Shown here piece by piece: positions 20,400 to 28,554 of a stretch of DNA of 28,575 nucleotides (positions within the stretch are counted from its first letter, which is position 1; every line of letters begins with the position of its first letter). Source of the DNA: Desulfitobacterium sp038181555 (GTDB lineage Bacteria > Bacillota > Desulfitobacteriia > Desulfitobacteriales > Desulfitobacteriaceae); NCBI RefSeq assembly GCF_038181555.1, contig NZ_JBBWUA010000030.1, positions 1 to 28,575 of the forward strand, read 5' to 3'. A model generated the notes under the pieces. The model made no database searches and was not told the DNA's origin. It was given only the letters and a program-made list of their open reading frames with translations. The translations under genes and the position numbers were made by a program.

Positions 20400-21647
20400 A
20401 TGAAAGCTGAAATTGTCGCAACAGGAACGGAAATACTATTAGGACAGACCTTAAATACGAGTGCACACTATCTAACAGGAAAGTTATCTGAATTAGGAAT
20501 TGAAGTGGATTATCATACCACTGTAGGAGATAATAAGGAACGGTTGGCTAAGGTAATCATACAAGGTATAGAAAGATCGGATCTGCTTCTTATTACCGGG
20601 GGGACGGGACCAACGGAGGATGACCTCTCCAAGGAGCTCATTGCTCAAGTTTTTGGTTTAAAAATGCTACTTGACCCGGCCAGCCTGGAGAGTATTCAGG
20701 AATTTTTCGTCCAAAGGGGCACAGAGATGCCTGAGACGGAAAGGAAGCAAGCATACTTTCCTGAAGGATCCCAAGTTCTTCCCAATCATCAGGGAACAGC
20801 GCCGGGGGCTATTCTTCAAAAAGGCAATAAAACTATCATACTTTTACCTGGCCCACCTTCGGAGATGGAGCCGATGTTTAAGGAATATGTATGGCCTTTT
20901 TTGGAGCAAAAAGCTCAAGGAGATATGGCGAGAATGTATGTTCGGATAATCAAGGTTGTAGGCTTAGGAGAGTCTGATTTAGAGGAAAGGCTTCAAGATT
21001 TTGTCGGTAAAAAAAACCCCAGCATAACCTTGTTATGTAAACCTACGGAGATGCATATCCGTATAGTGGTGAGAGGAAATGCTGCCGAGGCCTTGGAAGT
21101 TCTTGATCAGACTGAGCTTATTATTCGTGAACGACTTGGGGAGCAGGTATTTGGGACGGATGAGGATACGATGCTGGGGCTCGTGAGTGAGGGCTTGAAG
21201 AAACAGCAATTGACTCTGTCTACAGCAGAATCTTGTACTGGTGGAGCGCTGGGAGCGTTGCTTACAGAGCAACCGGGTAGCTCGGACTTTTATTTAGGTG
21301 GGGTCATAAGCTATTCCAATGCCATGAAAGAGAATTTTTTAGGAGTAAGCGCCCAGACCTTGGCTCAATTTGGTGCTGTTAGTGCTGAGACAGCACGGGA
21401 GATGGCCGCAGGTGTCCGCGAGCGTACCAAAGCAGATCTAGGTATTAGTATTACGGGAATTGCCGGACCCGGAGGAGGAAGCCAGGATAAGCCTGTTGGC
21501 TTAGTATATATTGGTTTAGCTACTTCGGAGGGGATTAAAGCGAATATGTTTCAGTTTCATGGAGGAAGAGATTCAATTCGACAGCTCTCTGTTCAAGCTG
21601 CCTTGAATTGGATACGCAGTTATTTGTTGAAAATTGAAAGGGGTTAA
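20400..21647 (+). CDS. cinA: CinA family protein (NMN deamidase / competence-damage protein)
   Basis: A 415-aa two-domain CinA. The N-terminal MoaB/Mog-like COG1058 domain (about 1-170) has the start AEIVATGTEILLGQTLNTSA and TGGTGPTEDDLSKE. A linker domain follows. The C-terminal CinA domain (about 255-410) carries STAESCTGGALGALLTE and ITGIAGPGGGS, the active-site segments of nicotinamide mononucleotide deamidase in studied members. The protein therefore likely recycles NMN; ADP-ribose pyrophosphatase activity is reported for some N-terminal domains. In Firmicutes, cinA is often near recA, and here one helicase gene intervenes. AAAGGAGGAGAG precedes the ATG at a rather long spacing. Confidence 0.95.
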   Translation: MKAEIVATGTEILLGQTLNTSAHYLTGKLSELGIEVDYHTTVGDNKERLAKVIIQGIERSDLLLITGGTGPTEDDLSKELIAQVFGLKMLLDPASLESIQEFFVQRGTEMPETERKQAYFPEGSQVLPNHQGTAPGAILQKGNKTIILLPGPPSEMEPMFKEYVWPFLEQKAQGDMARMYVRIIKVVGLGESDLEERLQDFVGKKNPSITLLCKPTEMHIRIVVRGNAAEALEVLDQTELIIRERLGEQVFGTDEDTMLGLVSEGLKKQQLTLSTAESCTGGALGALLTEQPGSSDFYLGGVISYSNAMKENFLGVSAQTLAQFGAVSAETAREMAAGVRERTKADLGISITGIAGPGGGSQDKPVGLVYIGLATSEGIKANMFQFHGGRDSIRQLSVQAALNWIRSYLLKIERG

Positions 21648-21654
21648 TAATCGA

Positions 21655-23250
21655 TTGAGTGCAGAACGTTTACAAGCCTTTGGCGAAATTAGTTTAAGCA
21701 AACAAGTCTTACAGGCATTATCAGAAATGGGGTTCGAGGAACCCTCACCGATTCAAAAGGAAGCTATTCCTGTGGCTATGGATGGGGTGGATCTGATAGG
21801 GCAGGCGCAAACCGGCACAGGAAAAACTGCCGCCTTTGGCATTCCTATTTGTGAGAAGATCAATCCAAAGTTTCAGGCGGTTCAAGCCCTGATCTTGACG
21901 CCAACCCGTGAACTGGCGGTTCAGGTATCTGAGGAAATCAGTAAGATTGGCAAATACCGTCATATCAAACCACTACCGATCTATGGAGGTCAATCCATCG
22001 ATCGTCAAATACGGGCCCTACGCTTTGGTAGCCAAGTGGTCGTCGGAACCCCGGGTCGGGTTCTTGATCACCTTAATCGGGGAACTTTAAAATTGCAATA
22101 TGTCAAGATGGTTGTCTTAGATGAAGCTGATGAAATGCTGGATATGGGCTTTGTGGAAGATATCGAAACCATCCTTCGGCAAGTTCCCCCCGAGGAACGC
22201 CAAATGATGCTGTTTTCAGCTACCATGCCGTTTGAAATCAAGAAACTGGCGCAAAACTATATGCACCAGCCCAAGTCGGTAGCAGTAAGTCGTGATGAAC
22301 TTACAGTGCCTTTGATTGAGCAGGTGTTTTATGAGACTAGAGAAAAAATCAAAGTCGATGCACTCTGCCGGATTATCGATATGGAAGATATCGGTCAAGC
22401 CATCATTTTTTGCCGTACCAAGCGAGGTGTTGATGAGCTCGTAGCCGCCTTGGAGGCCAGAGGGTATTTTGCGGATGCATTGCATGGAGATTTAAGCCAA
22501 CAACAAAGAGATCGCGTGATGAAAAAATTCCGTGATGGCAAAGTGGAGCTCCTTGTCGCTACTGACGTAGCAGCGAGAGGTCTCGACATCGATAATGTGA
22601 CTCATGTCATTAATTTTGATATCCCTCAAGATCCCGAATCTTATGTGCATCGGATCGGACGTACGGGAAGAGCCGGGAGAAAAGGCCAAGCTATTACCCT
22701 GGTTTCCTCAAGGGAATACCGACAACTCCGCTTGATTGAACGTTTAATCAAGACGCGGATTGTGCGTAAGGAATTACCGACCTTAGCTGATGTTAGTGAA
22801 CGACAAGCGGAAAACCTCAAGAACCAATTGGTTAAGATTTTACAACGGAGCCATCTCGGAACCTATCGCTCGATTGTGGGTTCTTTGTTGGAAGAATATG
22901 ATTCTGTAGATGTGGCTGCTGCAGCCTTGAAATATGCTGTGGAAGGTGCTAGTGAACGAACCGAAGAGGAAGAAGAAGATATTGCTTTTGGCAATACAGG
23001 AGCAGCTCCCGGCATGGTTCGTCTCTTTATGAACATCGGCCGCCTCCAACAAGTCCGACCTCAAGACATTGTGCGCTGGATAGCCGATGAAAGTGGAATT
23101 CCCGGCAATATTATCGGGATGATTAACATTTATGATAAGTTTACTTTTGTGGAAGTGCCGGAACAGCATGCCAGCCGTGTGCTTAGTTGCATGCATCAAA
23201 ACATGATCAAAGGCCGTAAGGTGAACGTCGAGCCCGCAAAAGCTAGGTAA
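21655..23250 (+). CDS. DEAD-box RNA helicase with DbpA-type C-terminal domain
   Basis: A 531-aa ATP-dependent RNA helicase of the CshA/DeaD group. Motifs: Q motif GFEEPSPIQ (about 26-34), I AQTGTGKT (51-58), Ia PTREL, II DEAD (156-159), III SAT (188-190), V VATDVAARGLDID, VI HRIGRTGRAGR. After the helicase core come a helical segment (about 385-450) and a DbpA-like RNA-binding domain (about 455-531: MVRLFMNIGRLQQVRPQDIV...GRKVNVEPA). Such enzymes act in ribosome assembly and RNA decay at low temperature. The start is TTG 21655, 8 nt after the cinA stop, with GAAAGGGG upstream; a TTG at 21634 lacks a ribosome site. It is probably co-transcribed with cinA. It also lies one operon upstream of rny, whose product is an RNA-degradosome partner in Bacillus. 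Confidence 0.93.
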   Translation: MSAERLQAFGEISLSKQVLQALSEMGFEEPSPIQKEAIPVAMDGVDLIGQAQTGTGKTAAFGIPICEKINPKFQAVQALILTPTRELAVQVSEEISKIGKYRHIKPLPIYGGQSIDRQIRALRFGSQVVVGTPGRVLDHLNRGTLKLQYVKMVVLDEADEMLDMGFVEDIETILRQVPPEERQMMLFSATMPFEIKKLAQNYMHQPKSVAVSRDELTVPLIEQVFYETREKIKVDALCRIIDMEDIGQAIIFCRTKRGVDELVAALEARGYFADALHGDLSQQQRDRVMKKFRDGKVELLVATDVAARGLDIDNVTHVINFDIPQDPESYVHRIGRTGRAGRKGQAITLVSSREYRQLRLIERLIKTRIVRKELPTLADVSERQAENLKNQLVKILQRSHLGTYRSIVGSLLEEYDSVDVAAAALKYAVEGASERTEEEEEDIAFGNTGAAPGMVRLFMNIGRLQQVRPQDIVRWIADESGIPGNIIGMINIYDKFTFVEVPEQHASRVLSCMHQNMIKGRKVNVEPAKAR

Positions 23251-23287
23251 ATCGGCGAGTCAAAATCAAAAGCATCGGTCGCCCATG

Positions 23288-23324
23288 AAGAGCAAGAAAA
23301 GGAAATATTTTCTTGCTCTTTTTA
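23288..23324 (+). terminator. Intrinsic terminator after the helicase gene
   Basis: AAGAGCAAGAAAA (23288-23300) pairs perfectly with TTTTCTTGCTCTT (23308-23320), with a 7-nt loop, and is followed by TTT. Confidence 0.9.
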
Positions 23325-23344
23325 CTGTTTTATCTTAAAAACAA

Positions 23345-23373
23345 TTGACAGGTTCAGTGAGCAAAAGTATAAT
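23345..23373 (+). promoter_or_regulatory. Consensus sigma-A promoter of recA
   Basis: A perfect -35 TTGACA (23345-23350), 17-bp spacer and perfect -10 TATAAT (23368-23373). Such strength is normal for a gene held down by a repressor. Confidence 0.9.
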
Positions 23374-23378
23374 TGAAT

Positions 23379-23392
23379 CGAACAAGTGTTTG
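23379..23392 (+). promoter_or_regulatory. LexA (SOS) box of recA
   Basis: CGAACAAGTGTTTG fits the Gram-positive LexA/DinR operator CGAACRNRYGTTYG at every position. It lies over the expected transcription start (about 23380), so bound LexA would block initiation. It predicts SOS induction of recA-recX. Confidence 0.88.
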
Positions 23393-23439
23393 TTTTTTGA
23401 GCTGAGAGATTTGGTGATATTCGAATAGGAGGAAAAAAG

Positions 23440-24483
23440 ATGGCCGGAACCGACAATAAGTTAAAAGCCTTGGATATGGCGTTGAGTCAAATCGAAAAGC
23501 AATTTGGTAAGGGTTCAATTATGAGATTGGGGGAGGCTTCTGCCAAAATGGCGGTAGAGGTTATTCCAACAGGTTGCTTGGCCATTGATATAGCCCTTGG
23601 GGTTGGTGGAGTACCACGGGGACGAGTTATTGAGATTTACGGACCTGAGTCTTCCGGGAAGACCACCGTTGCTTTACATATTGCTGCCGAAGCTCAGAAA
23701 CTCGGTGGTGTGGCTGCTTTTATTGACGCGGAGCACGCTCTTGACCCGGTTTATGCTAAGGCTTTAGGGGTCAATATTGACAATCTATTGATATCTCAAC
23801 CCGATACGGGTGAACAAGCCTTAGAGATTTGTGAGGCTTTGGTGCGCAGTGGAGCCATCGATGTGATTATTATTGACTCCGTAGCAGCTTTGGTTCCCCG
23901 AGCAGAAATTGAAGGAGAAATGGGAGATTCCCATGTGGGCTTACATGCTCGCTTAATGTCCCAAGCTCTTCGAAAATTGACTGGGGCAATCAGCAAGAGC
24001 AATACCTGCGTGATCTTTATTAACCAGATTCGTGAAAAAGTGGGGATTATGTTCGGTAATCCGGAAACCACAACAGGTGGCCGAGCCTTAAAATTCTACT
24101 CATCGGTGCGCATGGAGGTGCGTCGTCAAGACACCCTCAAGCAAGGCCAAGAGATGATTGGTAACCGTACCAAAGTCAAAGTTGTTAAAAATAAGGTGGC
24201 GCCACCTTTTAAACAAGCAGAATTTGATATTATGTATGGTCTGGGGATTTCTCGAGAAGGTAGCATTGTCGATGTAGGAGCAGAGCTCGATATTATTGAT
24301 AAGTCCGGAGCTTGGTATGCATACAAGGGAGATCGCTTGGGCCAAGGCAGAGAGAACGCCAAGGAATTCCTCAAGCAGCACCCTGAAATATCGGCCGAGA
24401 TAGAGCAACAAATCCGTGCTAGCTTTAGCTCTGTGAGTGCTCCAGCTTCAGATGATATGGATGAGGATCCGGAAGAGTTCTAA
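23440..24483 (+). CDS. recA: Recombinase RecA
   Basis: A 347-aa RecA, the strand-exchange protein of homologous recombination and co-protease for LexA in the SOS response. Walker A GPESSGKT is at 68-75. VIIIDSVAALVPRAEIEGEM, FINQIREKVGIMFGNPETTTGGRALKFY and the DNA-binding loop region are all intact. The acidic C-terminus (DDMDEDPEEF) is usual. AGGAGG lies 7 nt before the ATG. A consensus promoter and a LexA box are directly upstream. recX starts 1 nt after the stop. Confidence 0.98.
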   Translation: MAGTDNKLKALDMALSQIEKQFGKGSIMRLGEASAKMAVEVIPTGCLAIDIALGVGGVPRGRVIEIYGPESSGKTTVALHIAAEAQKLGGVAAFIDAEHALDPVYAKALGVNIDNLLISQPDTGEQALEICEALVRSGAIDVIIIDSVAALVPRAEIEGEMGDSHVGLHARLMSQALRKLTGAISKSNTCVIFINQIREKVGIMFGNPETTTGGRALKFYSSVRMEVRRQDTLKQGQEMIGNRTKVKVVKNKVAPPFKQAEFDIMYGLGISREGSIVDVGAELDIIDKSGAWYAYKGDRLGQGRENAKEFLKQHPEISAEIEQQIRASFSSVSAPASDDMDEDPEEF

Positions 24484-24484
24484 G

Positions 24485-24979
24485 ATGAAAGGGGCATTGG
24501 AAACCGCTTTAACCTACTTATCCCGGCGAATCCTATCTCGCTATGAACTGGTTCAACGGCTGACGAGGAAAGGGTTCTCTGAACAGGAGATCGACTCTGC
24601 ACTGGAACGTCTCCTCGAATGGGGATATATCAATGATCAGGAATATGCTCGTGTCTATTGCCGAAGCAAGCAAGCCAATTATTCGAAGAAAAGAATAAGC
24701 TGTGACCTTAAAGGCCGAGGAATCCAAGAGCATATCGTTGAGCAAGTCTTTCAGGAGAACTATCAGCCAGAGCAGGAAAAAGAGCTATGCCTGAAACATG
24801 CCCAGAAAATTTGGGCGGAAGAATCACGACGCTGGGAAAACTCCTATCAACATAAGAAAAGCTACGAGAAAATACCTCGAGAGGTTTTCCTAAAATTGAA
24901 AGTGGGTCAAAAGCTCATGCAAAAGGGATATCCTCAAGAGATGGTTCAACAAATCATCGAGAGGGTTTCAAAACTGTAG
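24485..24979 (+). CDS. recX: Regulatory protein RecX
   Basis: A 164-aa RecX, which binds inside the RecA filament groove and limits RecA activity. The family pattern of three-helix repeats is visible: ALTYLSRRILSRYELVQRLTRKGFSEQEIDSAL, then WGYINDQEYARVYCRSK and ISCDLKGRGIQEHIVEQVF. The start is ATG 24485, 1 nt behind the recA stop, with GGAAGAG inside the recA end as ribosome site, so translation is coupled. Transcription comes from the recA promoter under LexA control, and a strong terminator overlaps the stop. The region around 115-140 (EESRRWENSYQHKKSYEK) is charged and may vary in length within the family. Confidence 0.92.
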   Translation: MKGALETALTYLSRRILSRYELVQRLTRKGFSEQEIDSALERLLEWGYINDQEYARVYCRSKQANYSKKRISCDLKGRGIQEHIVEQVFQENYQPEQEKELCLKHAQKIWAEESRRWENSYQHKKSYEKIPREVFLKLKVGQKLMQKGYPQEMVQQIIERVSKL

Positions 24980-25008
24980 CAGGAAGGAGAAATACCTTCC
25001 TGCTTTTT
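24979..25008 (+). terminator. Intrinsic terminator of recA-recX
   Basis: GCAGGAAGG (24979-24987) and CCTTCCTGC (24995-25003) with a 7-nt loop, followed by five T. It overlaps the last base of the recX stop codon. Confidence 0.92.
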
Positions 25009-25058
25009 ATCAGTTTGTAGGATCGCTCAGGGCCGTAAAGACTTAGAACTCAGCAGTC

Positions 25059-25087
25059 TTGACAAATTTTTCAAAAGATATTACACT
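25059..25087 (+). promoter_or_regulatory. Sigma-A promoter in the rny upstream region
   Basis: A perfect -35 TTGACA (25059-25064), 17-bp spacer and -10 TACACT (25082-25087). The predicted start near 25094 lies 240 nt before the rny start codon. Confidence 0.8.
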
Positions 25088-25093
25088 ACTAAA

Positions 25094-25271
25094 AGTAGCC
25101 TGTTTCTTTAAATGAGACCTTTAAGGTTTTCTTATAGATTGCAACGTAGTTAGTAAATTATATGGAGGCATCGAGCTAGCGCGTGTGTTTGTAGGAATGA
25201 AGACAAATTTATTTTTTGTCTAAAATTGAAGGTTTGATTTTTGAGAACTGGCATGACCCCAGTTTTTTTGT
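25094..25271 (+). ncRNA. Candidate leader or independent small RNA before rny
   Basis: About 178 nt between the promoter above and an intrinsic terminator: AACTGG (25246-25251) with CCAGTT (25259-25264), then a T-run to 25269. Other local hairpins are AGACAAA/TTTGTCT (25201-25221) and one around ACCTTTAAGGT (25117-25127). An 8-codon frame (ATG 25197 to TAA 25223) overlaps one of them. No known riboswitch consensus was recognised. It could be a free small RNA (6S-like in size), or an attenuating leader of rny. No antiterminator pairing to the terminator stem is obvious, which slightly favours a free RNA. Confidence 0.5.
25246..25271 (+). terminator. Intrinsic terminator inside the rny leader region
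   Basis: A 6-bp stem AACTGG/CCAGTT with a 7-nt loop, giving a run of seven T (25263-25269). It stands 64 nt before the rny start, so rny needs read-through or a second promoter. Confidence 0.7.
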
Positions 25272-25333
25272 TTTATATGGAGAACTAGGAGAATGATAGC
25301 AAATACGTAGAGTACTAAGGAGGTGAATATTAC

Positions 25334-26884
25334 TTGGAATTGACCGGACTGATCTTTGGAATTTTAGCCGCAGTTGTAGCCCTAGCTATCGGTAGCTTGT
25401 TAGGATGGGTTATTCGAAAGAGTACCGCCGAGAAGCTTATTGGATCAGCTGAAGAAGAGGCAAAACGTGTCATTGAAAGTGCACATAGTACTTCGGAGGC
25501 CAAGCGCCGTGAGGAAGTCATCGCTGCCAAAGAAGAAGTTATGCATATCCGTAACGAAGTGGAAAAAGAATCCCGGGAACGTCGCAACGAGATACAACGC
25601 ATGGAAAGACGGGTTATTCAAAAAGAAGAGTCCTTGGATCGGAAAATGGAGATTTTAGAGCGTAAGGAAGAAAATCTTCATCGTAAAGACGAAGAAGTCG
25701 ACCAGCTCAAAGAAGTCTTAAGCCAAACTGTAGCCAAGGAAAAACAAGAATTGGAGCGTGTCTCCGGTTTATCCACTGAGGAAGCTAAGCAAATTCTTCT
25801 GCATAGCGTAGAAGAAGAGGTTCGCTATGAATCCGCTATTATGATTAAAGATATCGAAAGCAAAGCCAAAGAAGAAGCCGAGAAACGTGCGAAAAACATC
25901 ATTTCGCTGGCTATTCAACGTTGTGCTGCAGATCATGTTGCTGAGACCACTGTGTCTGTAGTCGCCTTGCCCAGTGATGAAATGAAGGGACGGATTATTG
26001 GACGTGAAGGACGAAATATCCGTACCCTGGAAACTTTGACCGGAATCGATTTGATTATCGATGATACTCCGGAAGCAGTAATTCTATCAGGTTTTGACCC
26101 GATCCGCAGAGAAGTTGCTCGGGTAGCCTTGGAAAAACTTATTGCCGATGGACGGATTCATCCGGCTCGGATCGAAGAGATGGTGGAAAAGTCTCAAAAA
26201 GAGGTTGACCAACGGATTCGTGAAGAGGGAGAACAAGCAACCTTCGAAACCGGAGTTCATGGCTTGCATCCCGAAATTGTTCGTCTCTTAGGGCGATTGA
26301 AGTTCAGAACTAGTTATGGACAAAATGTGCTTAAGCATTCTATAGAAGTATCTCATTTGGCGGGGCTAATGGCTGCTGAGCTAGGCGTTGATGTTCAGCT
26401 GGCAAAGCGAGCCGGCTTACTTCATGACTTAGGGAAGGCTGTCGATCACGATACGGAAGGTACTCATGTTCAGATCGGTATTGATCTAGCGAAGAAGTAT
26501 AAGGAATCGTGGGAAGTCATTCATGCAATTGAAGCCCATCATGGAGATACTGAGGCAAAAACTATCGAAGCCGTTTTGGTGGCTGCTGCTGATGCTGTAT
26601 CAGCTGCTCGCCCAGGCGCTCGTCGTGAAACCCTTGAATCTTATATTAAGCGTTTGCAAAAGCTTGAAGAGATTGCTGATACCTACGAAGGTGTTGAGAA
26701 ATCTTATGCAATTCAAGCGGGCCGTGAGATTCGCATCATTGTGAAACCAGAAAAGATCGATGACATCTTGGCTCCTAAAGTAGCTCGCGAAATCAGTAAA
26801 CGTATTGAAGATGAATTAGAATATCCAGGCCAAATCAAAGTTGTTGTTATTCGCGAAACTCGCGCAGTGGATTTTGCGAAATAG
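25334..26884 (+). CDS. rny: Ribonuclease Y
   Basis: A 516-aa membrane-bound endoribonuclease that starts mRNA decay in Firmicutes. An N-terminal membrane helix (about 4-27: LTGLIFGILAAVVALAIGSL) is followed by a long coiled coil (about 30-190, rich in Glu, Lys and Arg), a KH domain with the IIGREGRN loop (about 215-270), and an HD domain with H364-D365 in LLHDLGKAVDHDTEG as metal site. Length matches the family (B. subtilis 520). The start is TTG 25334, 7 nt after a perfect AAGGAGGTGA. It is the first of a likely group rny, 170-aa gene, ymdB, as in Bacillus where rny precedes ymdB. Confidence 0.96.
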   Translation: MELTGLIFGILAAVVALAIGSLLGWVIRKSTAEKLIGSAEEEAKRVIESAHSTSEAKRREEVIAAKEEVMHIRNEVEKESRERRNEIQRMERRVIQKEESLDRKMEILERKEENLHRKDEEVDQLKEVLSQTVAKEKQELERVSGLSTEEAKQILLHSVEEEVRYESAIMIKDIESKAKEEAEKRAKNIISLAIQRCAADHVAETTVSVVALPSDEMKGRIIGREGRNIRTLETLTGIDLIIDDTPEAVILSGFDPIRREVARVALEKLIADGRIHPARIEEMVEKSQKEVDQRIREEGEQATFETGVHGLHPEIVRLLGRLKFRTSYGQNVLKHSIEVSHLAGLMAAELGVDVQLAKRAGLLHDLGKAVDHDTEGTHVQIGIDLAKKYKESWEVIHAIEAHHGDTEAKTIEAVLVAAADAVSAARPGARRETLESYIKRLQKLEEIADTYEGVEKSYAIQAGREIRIIVKPEKIDDILAPKVAREISKRIEDELEYPGQIKVVVIRETRAVDFAK

Positions 26885-26905
26885 CCACTTGAATTATGAA
26901 CTCTC

Positions 26906-26936
26906 GGACAGGTGAGCAATCGCCTGTCCTTTATTA
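26906..26936 (+). terminator. Intrinsic terminator after rny
   Basis: GGACAGGTG (26906-26914) pairs with CGCCTGTCC (26921-26929), one G-T pair, 6-nt loop, then TTTATTATATTT. The T-run is interrupted, so some read-through is possible. Confidence 0.75.
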
Positions 26937-27055
26937 TATTTAAAGGAAATATTTGAGCTCATTCTTATGGCAGGACTTTATCTGATGTTGACGAACTATT
27001 AAGGAGAAGTAATTGAGGCAATATCTACGCAGTAATTGAGAAAGAGGATGACACT

Positions 27056-27568
27056 ATGGGAAGGTTAAACCTCCATTATAAAGATGGGGGAAGTGTGCCC
27101 GATGGAGTTGGATTATTGATATCAATTCTAGTTCGCTACCCTGAGGTATGTTCTGTACGCTACCTACAATCAGAGCATGGGCTAACTTTTCGCTTCATGA
27201 TATATGGAACCGATCAAGGTGAAAAATTTGTGCATAGCCTTCGCGAGGCTTTAGTTGTATACCATGGACTTGAGGGCCAAGATATGAGGATTTGCGAAAT
27301 TCAATTGAAACAAGAAGAAGCTTTGGCTCTGATTACGGTGACCCGTGATGTAGAGAGTATGGATCAAAGAGAAGTCGGACTCATTGTCGATCTGGTTAAA
27401 GATTTGAGTCATCAACTGATTTATGACGATACAGAAGTTCCAGAGGAGGAACAGACATTTCAAGAAGAGGTTATCGGGCAGATTCTCCAGTCCTTTCGTG
27501 ATTGCCGGTTGGATAAAGGTTTTATCGCCATTCGCGAGGAAGGTCGGGTTTTAGTTTACAATAGTTAG
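27056..27568 (+). CDS. Conserved-looking hypothetical protein between rny and ymdB
   Basis: A 170-aa soluble, acidic protein that I do not recognise. It begins GRLNLHYKDGGSVPDGVGLL and alternates strands with helices (SVRYLQSEHGLTFRFMIYG; GEKFVHSLREALVVYHGLEG; EALALITVTRD). The C-terminal third is helical and ends in a strand, GFIAIREEGRVLVYNS. There is no signal peptide, membrane segment or cysteine cluster. ATG with AAAGAGGATG upstream. The position between rny and ymdB suggests a role in RNA turnover or sporulation control, by association only. The 111 nt to ymdB contain no terminator, so the two are probably co-transcribed. Confidence 0.65.
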   Translation: MGRLNLHYKDGGSVPDGVGLLISILVRYPEVCSVRYLQSEHGLTFRFMIYGTDQGEKFVHSLREALVVYHGLEGQDMRICEIQLKQEEALALITVTRDVESMDQREVGLIVDLVKDLSHQLIYDDTEVPEEEQTFQEEVIGQILQSFRDCRLDKGFIAIREEGRVLVYNS

Positions 27569-27679
27569 TCCTTAAGTGAGCAACTGAAAGCGCAAGGTTT
27601 TAAGGTAGAAATTTTTGGGCATATCAATAGTATGAACATACCCTTTACGGTTGTGGTATAAAACGAAGGAGATCGTCGC

Positions 27680-28459
27680 GTGAACATATTATTTATTGGT
27701 GACATCGTAGGAAATCCGGGGCGGGAAGCCGTCAAAGTGTTCCTTAAGCCTCTTATACAAGAATACGGAATTGACTTGACCCTAGCCAATGGGGAGAATG
27801 CAGCGGGCGGTAAGGGCATAACCAAGGAAATAGCTGAGGAGCTATATGACTATGGCATCCAATTCATTACCATGGGAAATCATGTTTGGGATCAACGCAG
27901 CATCATGAAGTTTATTGATCAGGAAGCACGTTTGATAAGACCGGCCAATTACCCGATCGGTGCACCGGGAAAGGGGTACGGCTACGTTCGTATACAAGGA
28001 AAGAAAGTCGGAGTGCTCAATCTTTCGGGACGAGTTTACCTTAATGATTTAGAAGACCCCTTCAGTGGCGCCTCGCGTTGGGTTAATGAAATGCGTCAAG
28101 AAACTCCCGTAATTCTTGTGGACTTCCATGCGGAGGCCACTTCGGAAAAAGTTGCTTTGGGTTGGTTTCTTGATGGTAAAGTGTCGGCTGTTTTGGGTAC
28201 ACATACTCATATTCAAACGGCTGATGCTCGTCTATTACACCAAGGAACAGGTTATATAACTGATGTGGGTATGACGGGCCCAAGGGATTCTGTTTTAGGA
28301 GTAAAAAAAGAGACCATTATCAACCGCTTCCTGACCCAATTGCCGGCAAAGTTTGAACTGGCTGCAGGACCTATCCAACTCAATGCGGTAGTTTTAGATG
28401 TGGACGTGAATACCGGTAAAACTCGGTCGATTAAAGCAATTCAACGGGTTAAGGAGTAA
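27680..28459 (+). CDS. ymdB: YmdB-type metallophosphoesterase
   Basis: A 259-aa calcineurin-like phosphoesterase of the YmdB (TIGR00282) family. Bacillus YmdB hydrolyses 2',3'-cyclic nucleotides and affects biofilm and motility choices. Metal ligands are visible: Asp8 in FIGDIVGNPGR, Glu39 and Asn-Gly context in LANGENAAGG, GNHVWDQ (about 67-73), DFHAEATSEK (about 150-159) and GTHTHIQTADAR (about 174-185). Length is typical. The start is GTG 27680 with AAGGAG 8 nt upstream. In Bacillus the next gene is spoVS, and a sigma-H-like promoter follows here. Confidence 0.94.
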   Translation: MNILFIGDIVGNPGREAVKVFLKPLIQEYGIDLTLANGENAAGGKGITKEIAEELYDYGIQFITMGNHVWDQRSIMKFIDQEARLIRPANYPIGAPGKGYGYVRIQGKKVGVLNLSGRVYLNDLEDPFSGASRWVNEMRQETPVILVDFHAEATSEKVALGWFLDGKVSAVLGTHTHIQTADARLLHQGTGYITDVGMTGPRDSVLGVKKETIINRFLTQLPAKFELAAGPIQLNAVVLDVDVNTGKTRSIKAIQRVKE

Positions 28460-28528
28460 GAGGGAAATTTAGGGATATCTAGCTTCGCAAAAATATTTAA
28501 AAGAATCTGAATCCTTCAAGAAAAAAAG

Positions 28529-28554
28529 AGGATTATTTCCACCTTCTGGAGAAT
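28529..28554 (+). promoter_or_regulatory. Sigma-H-like promoter at the window edge
   Basis: AGGATTA (28529-28535) matches the sigma-H -35 element (RnAGGAwWW). GGAGAAT (28548-28554) matches the -10 element (RnnGAAT). The 12-bp gap between them is the expected spacing. By synteny the target would be spoVS, which is sigma-H-dependent in Bacillus; the gene itself lies outside the window. The remaining sequence after ymdB holds no gene. Confidence 0.6.

Noticed and set aside
25197..25223. Eight-codon leader peptide (ATG to TAA) before rny
   Set aside because: The ribosome site is weak, the codons show no regulatory bias, and it overlaps a hairpin. It is most likely chance.
25094..25271. Known riboswitch classes or T-box in the rny leader
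   Set aside because: No T-box AAGGTGGTACCGCG-like motif and no recognisable c-di-GMP, preQ1, SAM, THF or fluoride core was seen. A model search is needed to exclude them fully.
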